The notes: generated by a model from the sequence alone, not told the origin. DNA of 64,000 nt from Prochlorococcus marinus str. MIT 0918 (GCF_027359415.1 NZ_CP114780.1:1386764-1450763), one strand, 5' to 3'; counted from the stretch's first letter, positions 1-8,888 are shown. Numbers and translations are program-made.

Positions 1-35
1 CCGCCAACAAGTGCTAAATAAAATAAAATTCCCAT
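1..35 (-). CDS. Start of a small hydrophobic protein, cut by the left edge
   Basis: Reading leftward from an ATG at 35-33, eleven codons give MGILFYLALVG before the window ends. The stretch is entirely hydrophobic and looks like the beginning of a membrane segment. Small one-span subunits of photosynthetic complexes (PetL of cytochrome b6f, for example) can begin like this, but eleven residues cannot identify the family. No clear Shine-Dalgarno sequence precedes it. The frame could also be chance. Confidence 0.35.
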   Translation of the reverse strand, partial: MGILFYLALVG

Positions 36-105
36 TTTTGAAAATCTTTTCTAAATATTAGAACAGATTCAGGATTTTTTTCTTAATTTCTATTGTTTTA
101 CGACT

Positions 106-495
106 TTAGTCTTGAATATAAGGTTTTCCATTGATTAGACAGTCTTCGGCTTTTTGTAATTCTCTGCCAAGATATAGAGCATGGTCAAGTTTACTGATAG
201 TTAAAGGCGGATTTTCTTCAGTGATTTTTATTCCCAGCTCTTTTGCACTTTTTCCTTTAAAGATTTTGGTTGGAGTTCTTTTACTGATACCTGTGCATTT
301 AATTGGTTCTCCTGTGATGGGATCAGTTGCGATTCCATTCTCATTAATATCGTTACTAAAGTGTTCAACTATTAATTCACTGGATTCTGAATTTAATTTA
401 ATAATAAAATATCCTTTAGGATCTAATTGAATAAAACGTTGAGAATAGTTCTCATCAATATCATTGATAACTTGGGCCTGATTCTTTTGGACCAT
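106..495 (-). CDS. DUF4346 domain protein
   Basis: A 129-residue soluble protein with no signal peptide or membrane segment. Residues about 29-71 carry the pattern YFIIKLN...VEHF...GIATDPITGEPIKCTGIS, which I associate with DUF4346, a domain common in cyanobacteria and also found next to pterin-binding or methyltransferase domains in other prokaryotes. The biochemical role is unknown. It reads leftward and is separated from the next gene by a 180-nt AT-rich spacer, so it probably has its own promoter. The family assignment rests on recall of the motif; that the gene is real is more certain. Confidence 0.7.
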   Translation of the reverse strand: MVQKNQAQVINDIDENYSQRFIQLDPKGYFIIKLNSESSELIVEHFSNDINENGIATDPITGEPIKCTGISKRTPTKIFKGKSAKELGIKITEENPPLTISKLDHALYLGRELQKAEDCLINGKPYIQD

Positions 496-525
496 AGCCT
501 TATTGATTCATTGGTATTATAAATT

Positions 526-552
526 AAATTAAAAATAAATAATTTTTAATTT
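526..552. repeat. AT-only 11-bp inverted repeat
   Basis: AAATTAAAAAT at 526-536 is perfectly complemented at 542-552 around a 5-nt loop. It lies between two leftward genes, 31 nt upstream of the DUF4346 start. It could end transcription of the 676-888 gene, but a stem of A-T pairs only is weak and there is no clear T tract after it. Confidence 0.35.
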
Positions 553-675
553 GCTTAAAGAAACAATTCCTAAAGTATTATTTAGTTCATTATTGGAAAT
601 TTCATATTGAGTTTGTTTTGGTCAACTATCATTTTTCTTTATTTCGAACTTATTGATTAATCATTTAGAATCAGT

Positions 676-888
676 TTAATGGGAAATTAAATTTTTGAGA
701 AATACTAACAAGAGTAAGTTGATGACAATAAATGAAATATAAACAAGTCTTGGCCTTTTTAATCCTTTTGGAGCAGTTAATTCAATACCAAATAGTTTAA
801 ATATGGTTTGTTGATCGTCATTATCATAAGCTAAAATTCCTTTATTGAACTCTTCTTTACTTTCTTTTGTGGGATTATTTTCATTCAT
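676..888 (-). CDS. Small single-span membrane protein, unknown function
   Basis: A 70-residue protein with a charged, Asn/Asp/Glu-rich first half and one strongly hydrophobic segment at about residues 49-66, so probably a bitopic membrane protein with a soluble N-terminus. It lacks the ExxNGRxAM motif of high-light-inducible proteins, so I do not call it Hli. It lies 41 nt downstream of the FemAB-like gene on the same strand and could be the last gene of that operon. No family recognised. Confidence 0.55.
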   Translation of the reverse strand: MNENNPTKESKEEFNKGILAYDNDDQQTIFKLFGIELTAPKGLKRPRLVYISFIVINLLLLVFLKNLISH

Positions 889-929
889 AAAATTTTAGAT
901 TTATATATAAAAATCTTAATTGGATTTTT

Positions 930-2090
930 TTATTCTTTAAAAGGAACTTCATTATTTGATGCATTAATTTCCTCAGTCATTAAATAATTAGCTTTGGGAA
1001 GCCATTCTCCTATAATTTTTTCCATATTTGTATCATACCAACGGTGAAGGCTTAAGCGAGGGGTTGCTAAAAAGCCTCGTCTGCGTTTTTGAGTCCCACC
1101 TGCTCCGGGATCAAAATTTTTTATGTTATTTTGAATTGCCCATGAGATTGGAGAGTAGTAACAGAGTTCGAAGTGAAGATTTTTTATATTTTCTTTACTT
1201 CCCCAATATCTACCCCATAATTTTGTCTTATTTGTAATGCAGAGAGACATTGCAATAGGATTTTTAGGGTTATTACGATGAGCATTAAATAATACTATTT
1301 GTTCTTTTATATTATTTCCTAATAATTGATGAAAGAATTCCTTTGTAAGATATTTGCTTCCCCATGGACCCCACTTAGAACAATGTTGCTCATAGAAATT
1401 ATACATTAAACCTATCATTTCTAAATCAATCTCTTTACCATTTAAACTATCAACAGTAATACCATTATTTTTTATTGATTTCCGCTCTTTATTTATATTT
1501 CGCCTTTGATTAGAATTAAACTTCTCTAGGTATTCTTGAAAATTTTTTTCCCTATGTGAAGTCCATAAACTTTGCTTATTTATCCATTTTAAATAATTAT
1601 GACCTTCTAAATATTGTGCCCATTTTTTATCAACATATAGGAAATTACAACTTAAAATTTTATTTTTTATAGCAAATTTGTCAATTAAACTTAGTATTTT
1701 TTCTGTTATTAATTTATGGTCTTTATTATTCGCAATAAAAAATTTGTATCCTTCTACTGGGCTAAAAGGGCTCATTCCTATTAGTTTTGGATAATATTCT
1801 AGACCTAATTTCAATGCAAGATTTCCAAAAGATTGATCAAAAATAAATTCACCAAAGCTATGATTTTTTAAATATAAAGGTGCGAAGGCGATAAGTTTAT
1901 TGTCTTCCCATAGAGATAGATGTAGAGGTTGCCATCCATATTCATTTGATACACTTTTTGACTCTTCAAGGCAATTTAACCAATTCCATTTAAAGAAAGG
2001 GATCACTTCATCAGTTAAAACACTTTCCAATGCTTTTTTGGGGATTTCTTTAATAGATTTGTGCCAGCAGGCAGATATATGTGATGTCAA
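930..2090 (-). CDS. FemAB-like acyltransferase (COG3146/DUF482, GNAT fold)
   Basis: The 386-residue length fits the DUF482/COG3146 family, GNAT-fold proteins related to the FemAB peptidoglycan aminoacyltransferases. Family-like stretches include NSNQRRNINKERKSI near residue 192 and LWGRYWGS...FELCYY...FDPGAGGTQKRRRGF at about 295-340, the conserved core ending in the GxQKxxRGF motif. The substrate is unknown; transfer of an acyl or aminoacyl group to an amine is inferred from the fold. The start ATG overlaps the stop of the upstream RibD_C gene by 4 nt, so the two are translationally coupled. Confidence 0.8.
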   Translation of the reverse strand: MTSHISACWHKSIKEIPKKALESVLTDEVIPFFKWNWLNCLEESKSVSNEYGWQPLHLSLWEDNKLIAFAPLYLKNHSFGEFIFDQSFGNLALKLGLEYYPKLIGMSPFSPVEGYKFFIANNKDHKLITEKILSLIDKFAIKNKILSCNFLYVDKKWAQYLEGHNYLKWINKQSLWTSHREKNFQEYLEKFNSNQRRNINKERKSIKNNGITVDSLNGKEIDLEMIGLMYNFYEQHCSKWGPWGSKYLTKEFFHQLLGNNIKEQIVLFNAHRNNPKNPIAMSLCITNKTKLWGRYWGSKENIKNLHFELCYYSPISWAIQNNIKNFDPGAGGTQKRRRGFLATPRLSLHRWYDTNMEKIIGEWLPKANYLMTEEINASNNEVPFKE

Positions 2091-2761
2091 GTTCGATTTC
2101 TTAAATATATAACCATAATTTCATTTTCCCCTAAATTTTCTATTTCTTTGATTGTCCATCCTTTAGCTTCAGTTATTTCACTTGGAAGATTCTTGATGTT
2201 TGATGGTATCCAAGTATATTGCCCACCAAGTATTTTTGGAGTCAGAGTAAATTGTAATTCATCAATTTGATCTTCTAATAGTAATGAACTTATTAGTTTC
2301 GAACCTCCGAGAAGTAGAAGCTTTGTATAACCTTTTTTCTTGATTTCTTTCAGAGTTTCTTCCCATGTGGGTTGCATACAAAAATTGTGAATAAAGTCAT
2401 TTTCTATAAAATAGTCTGACTTTAAATTTGGATTTATTAGACCCCTTTCTATAGGTTGTTGAAAAAATTCCCATGTATTTGGAAACGAAGTTTGCCTACT
2501 TACTATTAGAGATAATGGTTGTTTTGTTTGACCATTTGCTTGGCGTTTATTAATTAATTTTTCATTATGAATTAGACATGTATTTTTATGAGCTTTCAGT
2601 GTTCCACTTCCCATTAAAGTAGCATCACACCATGCTAAGGCTTTCTCAAGAGCTTTTCTGTCTCCAGTTCCTCCTAAATTGCTTTTGCCTCCTTTGAACT
2701 CTGCGAGACGGCCGTCTAAACTAATTGCTATTACTAGACGAACCCAAGGCTTTGTAGTCAA
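2087..2761 (-). CDS. RibD C-terminal (DHFR-like) reductase domain protein
   Basis: A 224-residue stand-alone RibD_C domain: VRLVIAISLDGRLA at the N-terminus (NADPH-site strand and helix), GGTGDRKALEKALAWCDATLMGSGTL, and the C-terminal LLLGGSKLISSLL...DELQFTLTPKILGG. The family reduces 5-amino-6-ribosylaminouracil phosphate in riboflavin synthesis and is structurally related to dihydrofolate reductase. There is no deaminase half here, so it supplies only the reductase step or acts on another pterin-like substrate. It starts with TTG, 9 nt after the PTPS gene. Its place beside a pterin gene makes a pteridine or folate role possible, but that is inference. Confidence 0.8.
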   Translation of the reverse strand: MTTKPWVRLVIAISLDGRLAEFKGGKSNLGGTGDRKALEKALAWCDATLMGSGTLKAHKNTCLIHNEKLINKRQANGQTKQPLSLIVSRQTSFPNTWEFFQQPIERGLINPNLKSDYFIENDFIHNFCMQPTWEETLKEIKKKGYTKLLLLGGSKLISSLLLEDQIDELQFTLTPKILGGQYTWIPSNIKNLPSEITEAKGWTIKEIENLGENEIMVIYLRNRT

Positions 2762-2770
2762 TATTATGAA

Positions 2771-3676
2771 TTAGCTTTTAATTTGTATATTATTTAATTC
2801 ATTATTTTCTGCATATACCTCTGCAGCATTATTAGGACTTTCTTGTAAACGGACTTTATGTAGATTGGCTCCTATCTTTTGAATTGGCTGGTTTAACTTG
2901 TCTGCTATATGAAGAGCAATATTCTCTGCAGTTGGAACACAGCTTTGAAAGTGTGGGATGTCTTTATTAAGAAAAGTATGATCAAATGGCTCTATAATTA
3001 AATCTTCTACTAATTGTTGAAGTGAGGCAAGATTGCAAATCATTCCTGTCCTAGGGTTGATATTTCCTCTGACAGTGATATCTACATGATAGTTATGTCC
3101 ATGTCCATTGATCCGTGCACATTTCCCATATATTTTTTCATTTTCTTCTAAGGAAAGCTCTTCTCTAGCTAATCGATGAGCAGCGGCAAAGTGTTTTCTA
3201 ATAGTTAGAAATGCTTCCATCTGGTTCCCAAAATAGTCTGCCCATAGACTTGGTTGTTCATAAAGTCTTAGAGACTTTAAAGGTAAATGCTGTTTTAATC
3301 TTTTCCATATTACTCTTATTAATGCTTCTGTTGTTGGTAGACAGCCTATTGATTGTGATATATCAAATTCTGGCCATGCTTGGTTTAAGGAACGAAAGTT
3401 TAATTGATTTGTTATTTCTTCTTTAATTGCATGTTTTACATCAGAAAGGTTTAGAACCATTCCATCATTATTCAGTTGTCCTTCCATCGAAACGATTAGT
3501 TCATAATTATGCCCATGACCAGGAGCTAAGGCACACTCACCAAAACATTTTGAATTATCATCATCTGATAACTCTGGGAGCCAATATCTGTGACTAGAAC
3601 TAAATATTGCCCGACGGGTGATAACACAGTTTCTCCCTAGGCCATGTTGGTTTCTAGATGTGACCTGATTCTCCAT
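2771..3676 (-). CDS. Tandem-domain 6-pyruvoyl-tetrahydropterin synthase/QueD family protein
   Basis: 301 residues, twice the usual PTPS/QueD length of 120-150. Two full domains can be read. Domain 1 has FSSSHRYW, CALAPGHGHNYELIV, PTTEALI and LYEQP. Domain 2 has FAAAHRLA, CARINGHGHNYHVDI, PTAENIA and LQESP. Each keeps a zinc-binding His set (one His plus HGH), a Cys with C-x5-HGH spacing as in pyruvoyl-tetrahydropterin synthases rather than the C-x3-HGH of QueD, and the late Glu. Both active sites therefore look intact. Such enzymes act on 7,8-dihydroneopterin triphosphate. It is first in a leftward operon with the RibD_C and FemAB-like genes. Whether the product feeds pterin cofactors or queuosine is undecided. 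Confidence 0.85.
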   Translation of the reverse strand: MENQVTSRNQHGLGRNCVITRRAIFSSSHRYWLPELSDDDNSKCFGECALAPGHGHNYELIVSMEGQLNNDGMVLNLSDVKHAIKEEITNQLNFRSLNQAWPEFDISQSIGCLPTTEALIRVIWKRLKQHLPLKSLRLYEQPSLWADYFGNQMEAFLTIRKHFAAAHRLAREELSLEENEKIYGKCARINGHGHNYHVDITVRGNINPRTGMICNLASLQQLVEDLIIEPFDHTFLNKDIPHFQSCVPTAENIALHIADKLNQPIQKIGANLHKVRLQESPNNAAEVYAENNELNNIQIKS

Positions 3677-3729
3677 TTAATTTTCACATCGTTTCATCAT
3701 TTTAATGATTTCTATGCTTTCCTGTTGTT

Positions 3730-4287
3730 ATGACTAATTTATCGAGATCAAAATCTTTAACTAAATTATTAGGTGGTCGAAATTTATACCTTGTTGGAAT
3801 GATGGGTTCAGGGAAGAGTAGTACAGGGCCTTATTTAGCTAAGTTAATGCAATATGGTTTTGTTGATCAAGATGATTTGATTGAACAAGTGGCTAAAAAA
3901 TCTATTGCTCAAATTTTTGGAGAAGAAGGTGAAAGTAATTTTCGAGATATTGAAACTCAAGTACTTAAAGAAATTGGTAAGAGACATTCTTTAGTTATAT
4001 CAACTGGGGGAGGTGTAGTCCTTCGCTCTGAAAACTGGGGGATATTGCACCAAGGAATAGTTATTTGGATTAATACCAGTCGAGAAAAATTACTTAAAAG
4101 ATTGGAATTCGATCAAACTAATCGACCTCTTTTGAAAACACATGATATTGATTTAATACTCAAAGAACGTCATCGTTTTTATGCTGAATCTGATTTGCAG
4201 ATATTTGTTGAAGATGAAAGCCCTGAAGAAGTCGCTTTTCAAATTTTTAATAAGCTACCAAATATCATTAATAATCAGGACGACTAG
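3730..4287 (+). CDS. aroK: Shikimate kinase
   Basis: Phosphorylates shikimate to shikimate-3-phosphate in the chorismate (aromatic amino acid) pathway. The 185 residues carry the Walker A loop GMMGSGKSSTG at about 23-33, the Asp motif DQDDLIE (about 47-53), the shikimate-binding FRDIET and the STGGGVVLR loop, all typical of AroK. The lid contains RPLL. It is divergent from the PTPS gene across about 50 nt and overlaps the convergent CRR7 gene by 20 nt at its 3' end. Confidence 0.95.
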   Translation: MTNLSRSKSLTKLLGGRNLYLVGMMGSGKSSTGPYLAKLMQYGFVDQDDLIEQVAKKSIAQIFGEEGESNFRDIETQVLKEIGKRHSLVISTGGGVVLRSENWGILHQGIVIWINTSREKLLKRLEFDQTNRPLLKTHDIDLILKERHRFYAESDLQIFVEDESPEEVAFQIFNKLPNIINNQDD

Positions 4288-4531
4288 TTCTTACTGCATA
4301 CCATTCAACAGTAAAACCTGGGTTTATTTCTAAATTACATGCAGTATCTAATAATCTTTTAGCAGCTTCTTTTTTAGATGATTTATTTTGTAAATCTTTA
4401 GGCATAAATTCTAATTTGTTTAACCATTTCTCTAACCATATTAGTGTTTCGTCAGCAGTGAGGAATTGCTCATTTTTACTAGGTTCCAAGACAACATAAT
4501 TTTCGCAATCTCGGATAATTGGATCAGACAT
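4268..4531 (-). CDS. Chlororespiratory reduction 7 (CRR7) family protein
   Basis: An 87-residue soluble protein matching the CRR7 family (PF12095): YVVLEP near the N-terminus, then FLTADETLIWLEKWL, and AAKRLLDTACNLEINPGFTVEWYAVR at the end. In plants CRR7 helps accumulation of the chloroplast NDH complex; cyanobacterial homologues are presumed to serve NDH-1. Its role beside the many ndh genes of this window is inference. It reads leftward, 13 nt downstream of the GST-like gene, and overlaps aroK tail to tail by 20 nt. Confidence 0.82.
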   Translation of the reverse strand: MSDPIIRDCENYVVLEPSKNEQFLTADETLIWLEKWLNKLEFMPKDLQNKSSKKEAAKRLLDTACNLEINPGFTVEWYAVRTSRPDY

Positions 4532-4544
4532 TGTGTGAGTTAGG

Positions 4545-5285
4545 TTACAGGTTTGCTGGATCGGTTTCTAAAAGTTTTTTTTCAAGTTGATCTCTCCAAT
4601 TAAATAATGATTCCAATTCCGGATTGTCAGTGAAGCCAGGACAACCTTTGTGGCACAGTTTTGTGCCAGAAGATATTGGGAATCGAAGTAAGGACAATTG
4701 TGCTGCGACTGCTATATCGGCAATGCTTAATGTATTACCAACTAACCATTCATTAGAAGAAACTGAGATTGATAATTTTTTCAAACTTGTCATCAATGCA
4801 TTGCTTTTCTCTTGAGATATTAAATTGGTGAAATTGTTCATGAATTTATACGGTAAATTCTTTATTAATCCATTAAAGGACTGTGGGAAATATTCTGGGA
4901 AGAGAGCTGCTCTTAGAGAGCTGTCTATGGAAGTAGCTTTAATTAACTCCAGTCGAGCAGAATCTGCAAATGTAGTATCTGCCCAATCTTCAATAATTTG
5001 AACTATGGATGCTTCTTGAGGGTCTTCAGGAAACAACGGAGATTCTTTTGTAATATTTTCCAGATATTGAATAATTGCACTGGAGTCTGCTATGACGTTT
5101 TCTCCATCTTTAAGAATCGGTACTTGCCTTTGTCCAGATAGTTTGAATACGTCAATTTGTCCTAACCCTGGTGTGATTTCAACAGTTCTGTAACTGATTT
5201 TTTTTGCCGCTAAGCCTAAACGAACTTTTAAACAAAATGGGGAATGTTGAAATTGATAGAGTTCCAACATAAATTTTTCGGCCAA
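4545..5285 (-). CDS. Glutathione S-transferase family protein
   Basis: 246 residues with a thioredoxin-like N-terminal domain (LYQFQHSPFCLKVRLGLAAK, then RQVPILKDGENVIADSSAIIQYLE, which contains the VP turn and the Glu/Asp-Ser glutathione-binding pair) followed by an all-helical C-terminal domain ending near ADIAVAAQLSLLRFP. SPFC resembles the active-site CxxC region of Cys-type or omega-like GSTs with a single Cys. It probably acts in glutathione-dependent detoxification or reduction in the cytoplasm; the substrate cannot be told. The likely true start is at residue 5 or 6 (MLELYQF). Confidence 0.85.
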   Translation of the reverse strand: MAEKFMLELYQFQHSPFCLKVRLGLAAKKISYRTVEITPGLGQIDVFKLSGQRQVPILKDGENVIADSSAIIQYLENITKESPLFPEDPQEASIVQIIEDWADTTFADSARLELIKATSIDSSLRAALFPEYFPQSFNGLIKNLPYKFMNNFTNLISQEKSNALMTSLKKLSISVSSNEWLVGNTLSIADIAVAAQLSLLRFPISSGTKLCHKGCPGFTDNPELESLFNWRDQLEKKLLETDPANL

Positions 5286-5328
5286 AGAAGCTCAGAGTAG
5301 CTATTAAGGGTATTAAAGGACCATACAA

Positions 5329-5535
5329 ATGGGCGAGTTTTTTTCTAATGTTTCTAGATATCCTAAATATCTCATAACAATCATCCTTGGTGTTTTTGCT
5401 TCTTTTCTTGATCCATTAATTCGTAGAAGTAAGAATCCTATTACTGCAATATCTCTTGTAGGAGCATTCATAAGTGGATTTTTCACACTATTTTTTGTTG
5501 TGAGAGGAATGGTTTTTCCTTCATCGTTGCTTTAA
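5329..5535 (+). CDS. DUF751 (Ycf33-like) small membrane protein
   Basis: 68 residues with two hydrophobic segments (about 13-31 and 41-62). The N-terminal [13 protein letters not shown] and the central [10 protein letters not shown] are typical of the cyanobacterial and plastid Ycf33/DUF751 family, whose function is not established. It lies 2 nt before rbfA and reads with it, so it is the first gene of a DUF751-rbfA-nagZ-hemD series. It is divergent from the GST-like gene across 43 nt, which must contain both promoters. Confidence 0.82.
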   Translation: MGEFFSNVSRYPKYLITIILGVFASFLDPLIRRSKNPITAISLVGAFISGFFTLFFVVRGMVFPSSLL

Positions 5536-5537
5536 TC

Positions 5538-5936
5538 ATGGCTCAAAGTCGACGTGTTGAAAAAGTATCTGCACTTATTCGAAAAGAAATGAGTGAGCTA
5601 CTGCTTAATGGTATTAGAGACCAAAGAGTACAAACAGGAATGATAACTATTACAGATGTTGAGGTTTCAAATGATCTTCAATATTGCAAAATTTTTGTAA
5701 GTATTTTTGGCAATCAAATTGATAAAGAGAAAATTTTTGCTCATTTGGAAGCATCACAAACGTTTCTCAAAGGAGAGTTGGGTAGAAGATTGCAAATGAG
5801 GCGAGCACCTGAAGTTGTGTTTAAGCTAGATAAAGGAATGGAAAAAGGTACTTCAGTACTAAACCTTTTAGATAAATTAGACGCAGAAAGAAAAAGCAAA
5901 AATATGAATTCTGTATCATCAGAAGATTTACTTTGA
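5538..5936 (+). CDS. rbfA: Ribosome-binding factor A
   Basis: Binds the 30S subunit and assists 16S rRNA 5'-end maturation and cold adaptation. The 132 residues hold the single KH-like domain: [21 protein letters not shown], then [23 protein letters not shown] and [29 protein letters not shown]. It is slightly longer than the E. coli protein because of a charged tail. The stop TGA overlaps the TTG start of nagZ by 3 nt (TTGA), which indicates translational coupling. Confidence 0.95.
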   Translation: MAQSRRVEKVSALIRKEMSELLLNGIRDQRVQTGMITITDVEVSNDLQYCKIFVSIFGNQIDKEKIFAHLEASQTFLKGELGRRLQMRRAPEVVFKLDKGMEKGTSVLNLLDKLDAERKSKNMNSVSSEDLL

Positions 5937-7573
5937 CAATAAAAACAGATCTGAGACAAAAAGTGGCTGAGCTATTAGTGGTTCGGGCGAGTGGTTATGC
6001 ATACGATTCTCAACGCAAATATCCTCAATTTGAGTTATCTAATCAAAGTTTAAAACAACTTTTAGGAGAAGGTGTGGGAGGAGTAATCTTGTATGGAGGC
6101 AGTGTGAATGAATTAAAGGAAAGAACCAATATACTTAGAAGTTGGTCGAAGTACCCAATCCTCTTATGTGCTGATGTAGAAGAAGGGGTTGGGCAGCGTT
6201 TTGAAGGAGGATCTTGGCTCCCGCCTCCAATGTCCTTGGGTCTTAGGTATTCGCAAAAGCCTAAAGAATCACTTGTGTTGGCTGAAGAATATGGGAAATG
6301 TATTGGCAATCAAGCTAGACGATGCGGTTTGAATTGGGTTTTGGCACCGGTTTGTGATGTAAATAGTAATCCATTGAATCCCGTTATAAATATGAGAGCC
6401 TGGGGTTCAGAACCCGAGGCTGTGGCAGCATTGACTAGTGCATTTCATAAAGGCTTGGTTGGGGAAGGTGTTCTTAGTTGTGCTAAGCATTTCCCAGGAC
6501 ATGGAGAAACTAGAGTTGATTCACATATGGATTTGCCAATCATTGAGAATGATATTTCTAGGCTTAATGATTTAGAGCTTATCCCTTTCCAAGCTTTGAT
6601 TAACCATGGCGTCAATAGTGTGATGACGGCTCATATTCTTTTTAAAAATATTGATTCCTCTTATCCTGCTACTTTTTCTAAAAAGTTTTTACTAAATTTG
6701 CTTAGAAAAAAAATGGGGTTTGATGGAATTATTGTTACTGATGCTTTAGTGATGAAAGCCATTACTAAAAGATATGGATGTGCTGAGGCTGCAGTAATGG
6801 CCTTTGAGGCTGGTGCAGATTTAATTCTTATGCCTGAAGACCCTATGATTGCAATTAATGCAATAGTCGATTCATTAATCAGTGGAAGAATTTCTATAAA
6901 TAGATTAGAGACATCTTTGTATCGAAGAAGACGAGAAATCTCTAAGTTGCAGAAAACTCTTTCAAAATTGATTTGTAGACAAAGTTCTTTTCAAAGTAAA
7001 GAATTCGAAGATACAAATCATTTAGACTTAGCAGATAAGATGATTGATATGTCTATAGAAATTAAACATTACTCTTATATCGATAGTTCTCACAATCAAA
7101 TTAATTTAGTAAGAGTAGATAGTTTATCTTCAACTCCAATTCTTACTATTTCATCTCCTGCATTAATTATCCCGAAGCGATTGGGCTGCAAAAATATTAT
7201 TTATCATCCTGATGGTGTTAACCCTTGGCAGGCAAAACCTCAAGAGCCATTGGCTATCGAACGTTTAGGTAGAGGTCGAATCTTATTGCAATTCTTTGTC
7301 CGCGGTAACCCTTTTATAGGTAATCAGGAAGACCTTTCTCTTTGGATTGCAGCTGTTAAGCAACTACAAAAGAATCACCTTTTATCTGGCTTAGTTGTAT
7401 ATGGGAGCTTTTATTTTTGGAAAGAATTACTTGAGATTTTAGATTCTTCTGTGCCTGCAGCGTATACTTCTGGCCAAATGCCTAAGGCACAGGAAAAACT
7501 TTTGCAATCTTTTTTGCAAACTAAGAAAGAGATTGTTAATACAAACAATACGTTTATAGATTTTACTAATTAA
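5933..7573 (+). CDS. nagZ: Beta-N-acetylhexosaminidase-like glycoside hydrolase family 3
   Basis: The catalytic (beta/alpha)8 domain (about residues 1-340) has the NagZ signature [18 protein letters not shown], with the His/Asp dyad, and the nucleophile region [12 protein letters not shown]. NagZ removes GlcNAc from anhydromuropeptides in peptidoglycan recycling. A C-terminal extension of about 200 residues ([17 protein letters not shown] and so on) goes beyond the single-domain E. coli NagZ. TTG start overlapping rbfA. Together with nagA at 55.5 kb it suggests reuse of wall amino sugar. Family is certain; NagZ rather than another GH3 specificity is likely. Confidence 0.85.
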   Translation: MTIKTDLRQKVAELLVVRASGYAYDSQRKYPQFELSNQSLKQLLGEGVGGVILYGGSVNELKERTNILRSWSKYPILLCADVEEGVGQRFEGGSWLPPPMSLGLRYSQKPKESLVLAEEYGKCIGNQARRCGLNWVLAPVCDVNSNPLNPVINMRAWGSEPEAVAALTSAFHKGLVGEGVLSCAKHFPGHGETRVDSHMDLPIIENDISRLNDLELIPFQALINHGVNSVMTAHILFKNIDSSYPATFSKKFLLNLLRKKMGFDGIIVTDALVMKAITKRYGCAEAAVMAFEAGADLILMPEDPMIAINAIVDSLISGRISINRLETSLYRRRREISKLQKTLSKLICRQSSFQSKEFEDTNHLDLADKMIDMSIEIKHYSYIDSSHNQINLVRVDSLSSTPILTISSPALIIPKRLGCKNIIYHPDGVNPWQAKPQEPLAIERLGRGRILLQFFVRGNPFIGNQEDLSLWIAAVKQLQKNHLLSGLVVYGSFYFWKELLEILDSSVPAAYTSGQMPKAQEKLLQSFLQTKKEIVNTNNTFIDFTN

Positions 7574-7608
7574 ATGAAATTACTATTTCATTGTTTCATT
7601 AAAAGCTT

Positions 7609-8415
7609 ATGAATACTGAGTCGGATCTACCTTTAACTGGGAAGACAATAGTTATTACAAGATCACAAGATCAACAAGCTGAAGCCCGTACTCTTTTTGA
7701 GGAAAAGGGAGCAAGAGTATTAGATCTACCCGCTCTTATTATTGGCCCTCCAGATAATTGGGGATTTTTGGATAATGCTTTATTTGAGTTGACAGACTTT
7801 CATTGGATTATTTTTTCTAGTAGCAATGGAATTACCGCTGTTGAGAAACGATTGCAATTATTAGGAAAATCTCTTGCAAATAGACCAAGGAATTTGAAAA
7901 TTGCTTGTGTTGGAAGAAAAACTGCTAAGAAGTTAGAATCGCTTAACCTATCGCCTGATTTTGTACCACCAGAATTTGTAGCTGAAAGCTTGATAGAACA
8001 TTTCCCTGTTTCAGGGCTTGGATTAAAAATATTGATTCCTAGAGTTCAAAGTGGAGGAAGAACTCTGCTAGCAAAAGCCTTTGCTGAAGCAGGTTCTAAT
8101 GTAGTTGAAGTGCCTGCATATGAATCAAAGTGTCCTTTAAATATCCCTAAAGGGACTGTTTTAGCATTGCAAAATGGTGAAGTTCATGGAATTGTCTTTA
8201 CTAGCGCTAAAACAGCAGCTCACACATCTCAATTAATGAATAACTCTTTTGGGGAAAATTGGTTAGATATATTATCAGGAGTTAAAATTATCTCTATAGG
8301 ACCTCAGACTAGTATTGGATGTAAAAAATATTTTTATAGAATTGATCAAGAGGCTCAAGAATATAATCTTGAAGGTTTAGTATTAGCTGCGGTGCAATCT
8401 ATGAAAAATAAATAA
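7609..8415 (+). CDS. hemD: Uroporphyrinogen-III synthase
   Basis: Closes and inverts ring D of hydroxymethylbilane to give uroporphyrinogen III, the branch point to haem, chlorophyll and cobalamin. The 268 residues show the two-domain HemD layout: TIVITRSQDQQAEARTLFEEKGA at the start, FSSSNGITAV, the linker region IACVGRKTAKKLE, then ILIPRVQSGGRTLLAKAFAEAG and IVFTSAKTAAH. HemD sequences are poorly conserved, but this pattern is typical. It is the last gene of the DUF751-rbfA-nagZ-hemD series, convergent with the SRPBCC gene across 11 nt. Confidence 0.93.
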   Translation: MNTESDLPLTGKTIVITRSQDQQAEARTLFEEKGARVLDLPALIIGPPDNWGFLDNALFELTDFHWIIFSSSNGITAVEKRLQLLGKSLANRPRNLKIACVGRKTAKKLESLNLSPDFVPPEFVAESLIEHFPVSGLGLKILIPRVQSGGRTLLAKAFAEAGSNVVEVPAYESKCPLNIPKGTVLALQNGEVHGIVFTSAKTAAHTSQLMNNSFGENWLDILSGVKIISIGPQTSIGCKKYFYRIDQEAQEYNLEGLVLAAVQSMKNK

Positions 8416-8426
8416 CCTAGCTCGAT

Positions 8427-8888
8427 TTAATTTTTTCCACGACCACTTTCTACTAAACTTTTAAAATTGTCTAGATTATTTTGTAATTCATTAGTTACTA
8501 ATTTACCAAGCATATCTTCCTTCATAAATCTTGCTATAGCTTTAGGTAATTCATAAGAAATAATCAATTTTATACTAGTATTGTCATCTTTTTCTTCATA
8601 GAATCTCACAGAACCTTTAGTAGGTAAACCACCGACTGAAGCCCATTCTAATTTTTGTTTGTCGACTCTCGTATTAATTTTAGCTTTCCATTTAAAACGG
8701 AATCCATTGGCAGCTAATGTCCATTCTGTTAAATCTGGAAGGGTTTTTGTTTCGTCGTCAATTGTTTTGACTGATTCAATCCACGTCATCCACAATGGCA
8801 TTGCATCTAAATCACTCCATACTCTCCATACCTGATCCACAGGTGCTTTGATTTCACTAAAGACAGTATGTTCAAGCCATTGACCCAT
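8427..8888 (-). CDS. SRPBCC (START/polyketide-cyclase-like) ligand-binding protein
   Basis: A 153-residue single-domain protein: HTVFSEIKAPVDQVWRVWSDLDAMPLWMTWIESV at the start, a beta-rich middle and the long C-terminal helix (residues about 125-150), the helix-grip fold of the SRPBCC superfamily, which binds hydrophobic ligands. No catalytic residues are evident. It starts 6 nt after crtQ and must be co-transcribed with it. As far as I recall, the Synechocystis zds gene (slr0940) has a similar neighbour (slr0941). Binding or channelling of carotenoid intermediates is an attractive inference, not shown by sequence. Confidence 0.85.
   Translation of the reverse strand: MGQWLEHTVFSEIKAPVDQVWRVWSDLDAMPLWMTWIESVKTIDDETKTLPDLTEWTLAANGFRFKWKAKINTRVDKQKLEWASVGGLPTKGSVRFYEEKDDNTSIKLIISYELPKAIARFMKEDMLGKLVTNELQNNLDNFKSLVESGRGKN

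Noticed and set aside
676-888. High-light-inducible (Hli) protein
   Set aside because: One membrane span is present but the chlorophyll-binding ExxNGRxAM motif is missing.
1028-1237. Plus-strand ORF opposite the FemAB-like gene
   Set aside because: It is a shadow of the well-supported minus-strand gene and has no recognisable family.
7574-7591. Hairpin ATGAAAT-TACT-ATTTCAT between nagZ and hemD
   Set aside because: A 7-bp A/T-rich stem without T tract in a 35-nt gap; not credible as a terminator in this series.
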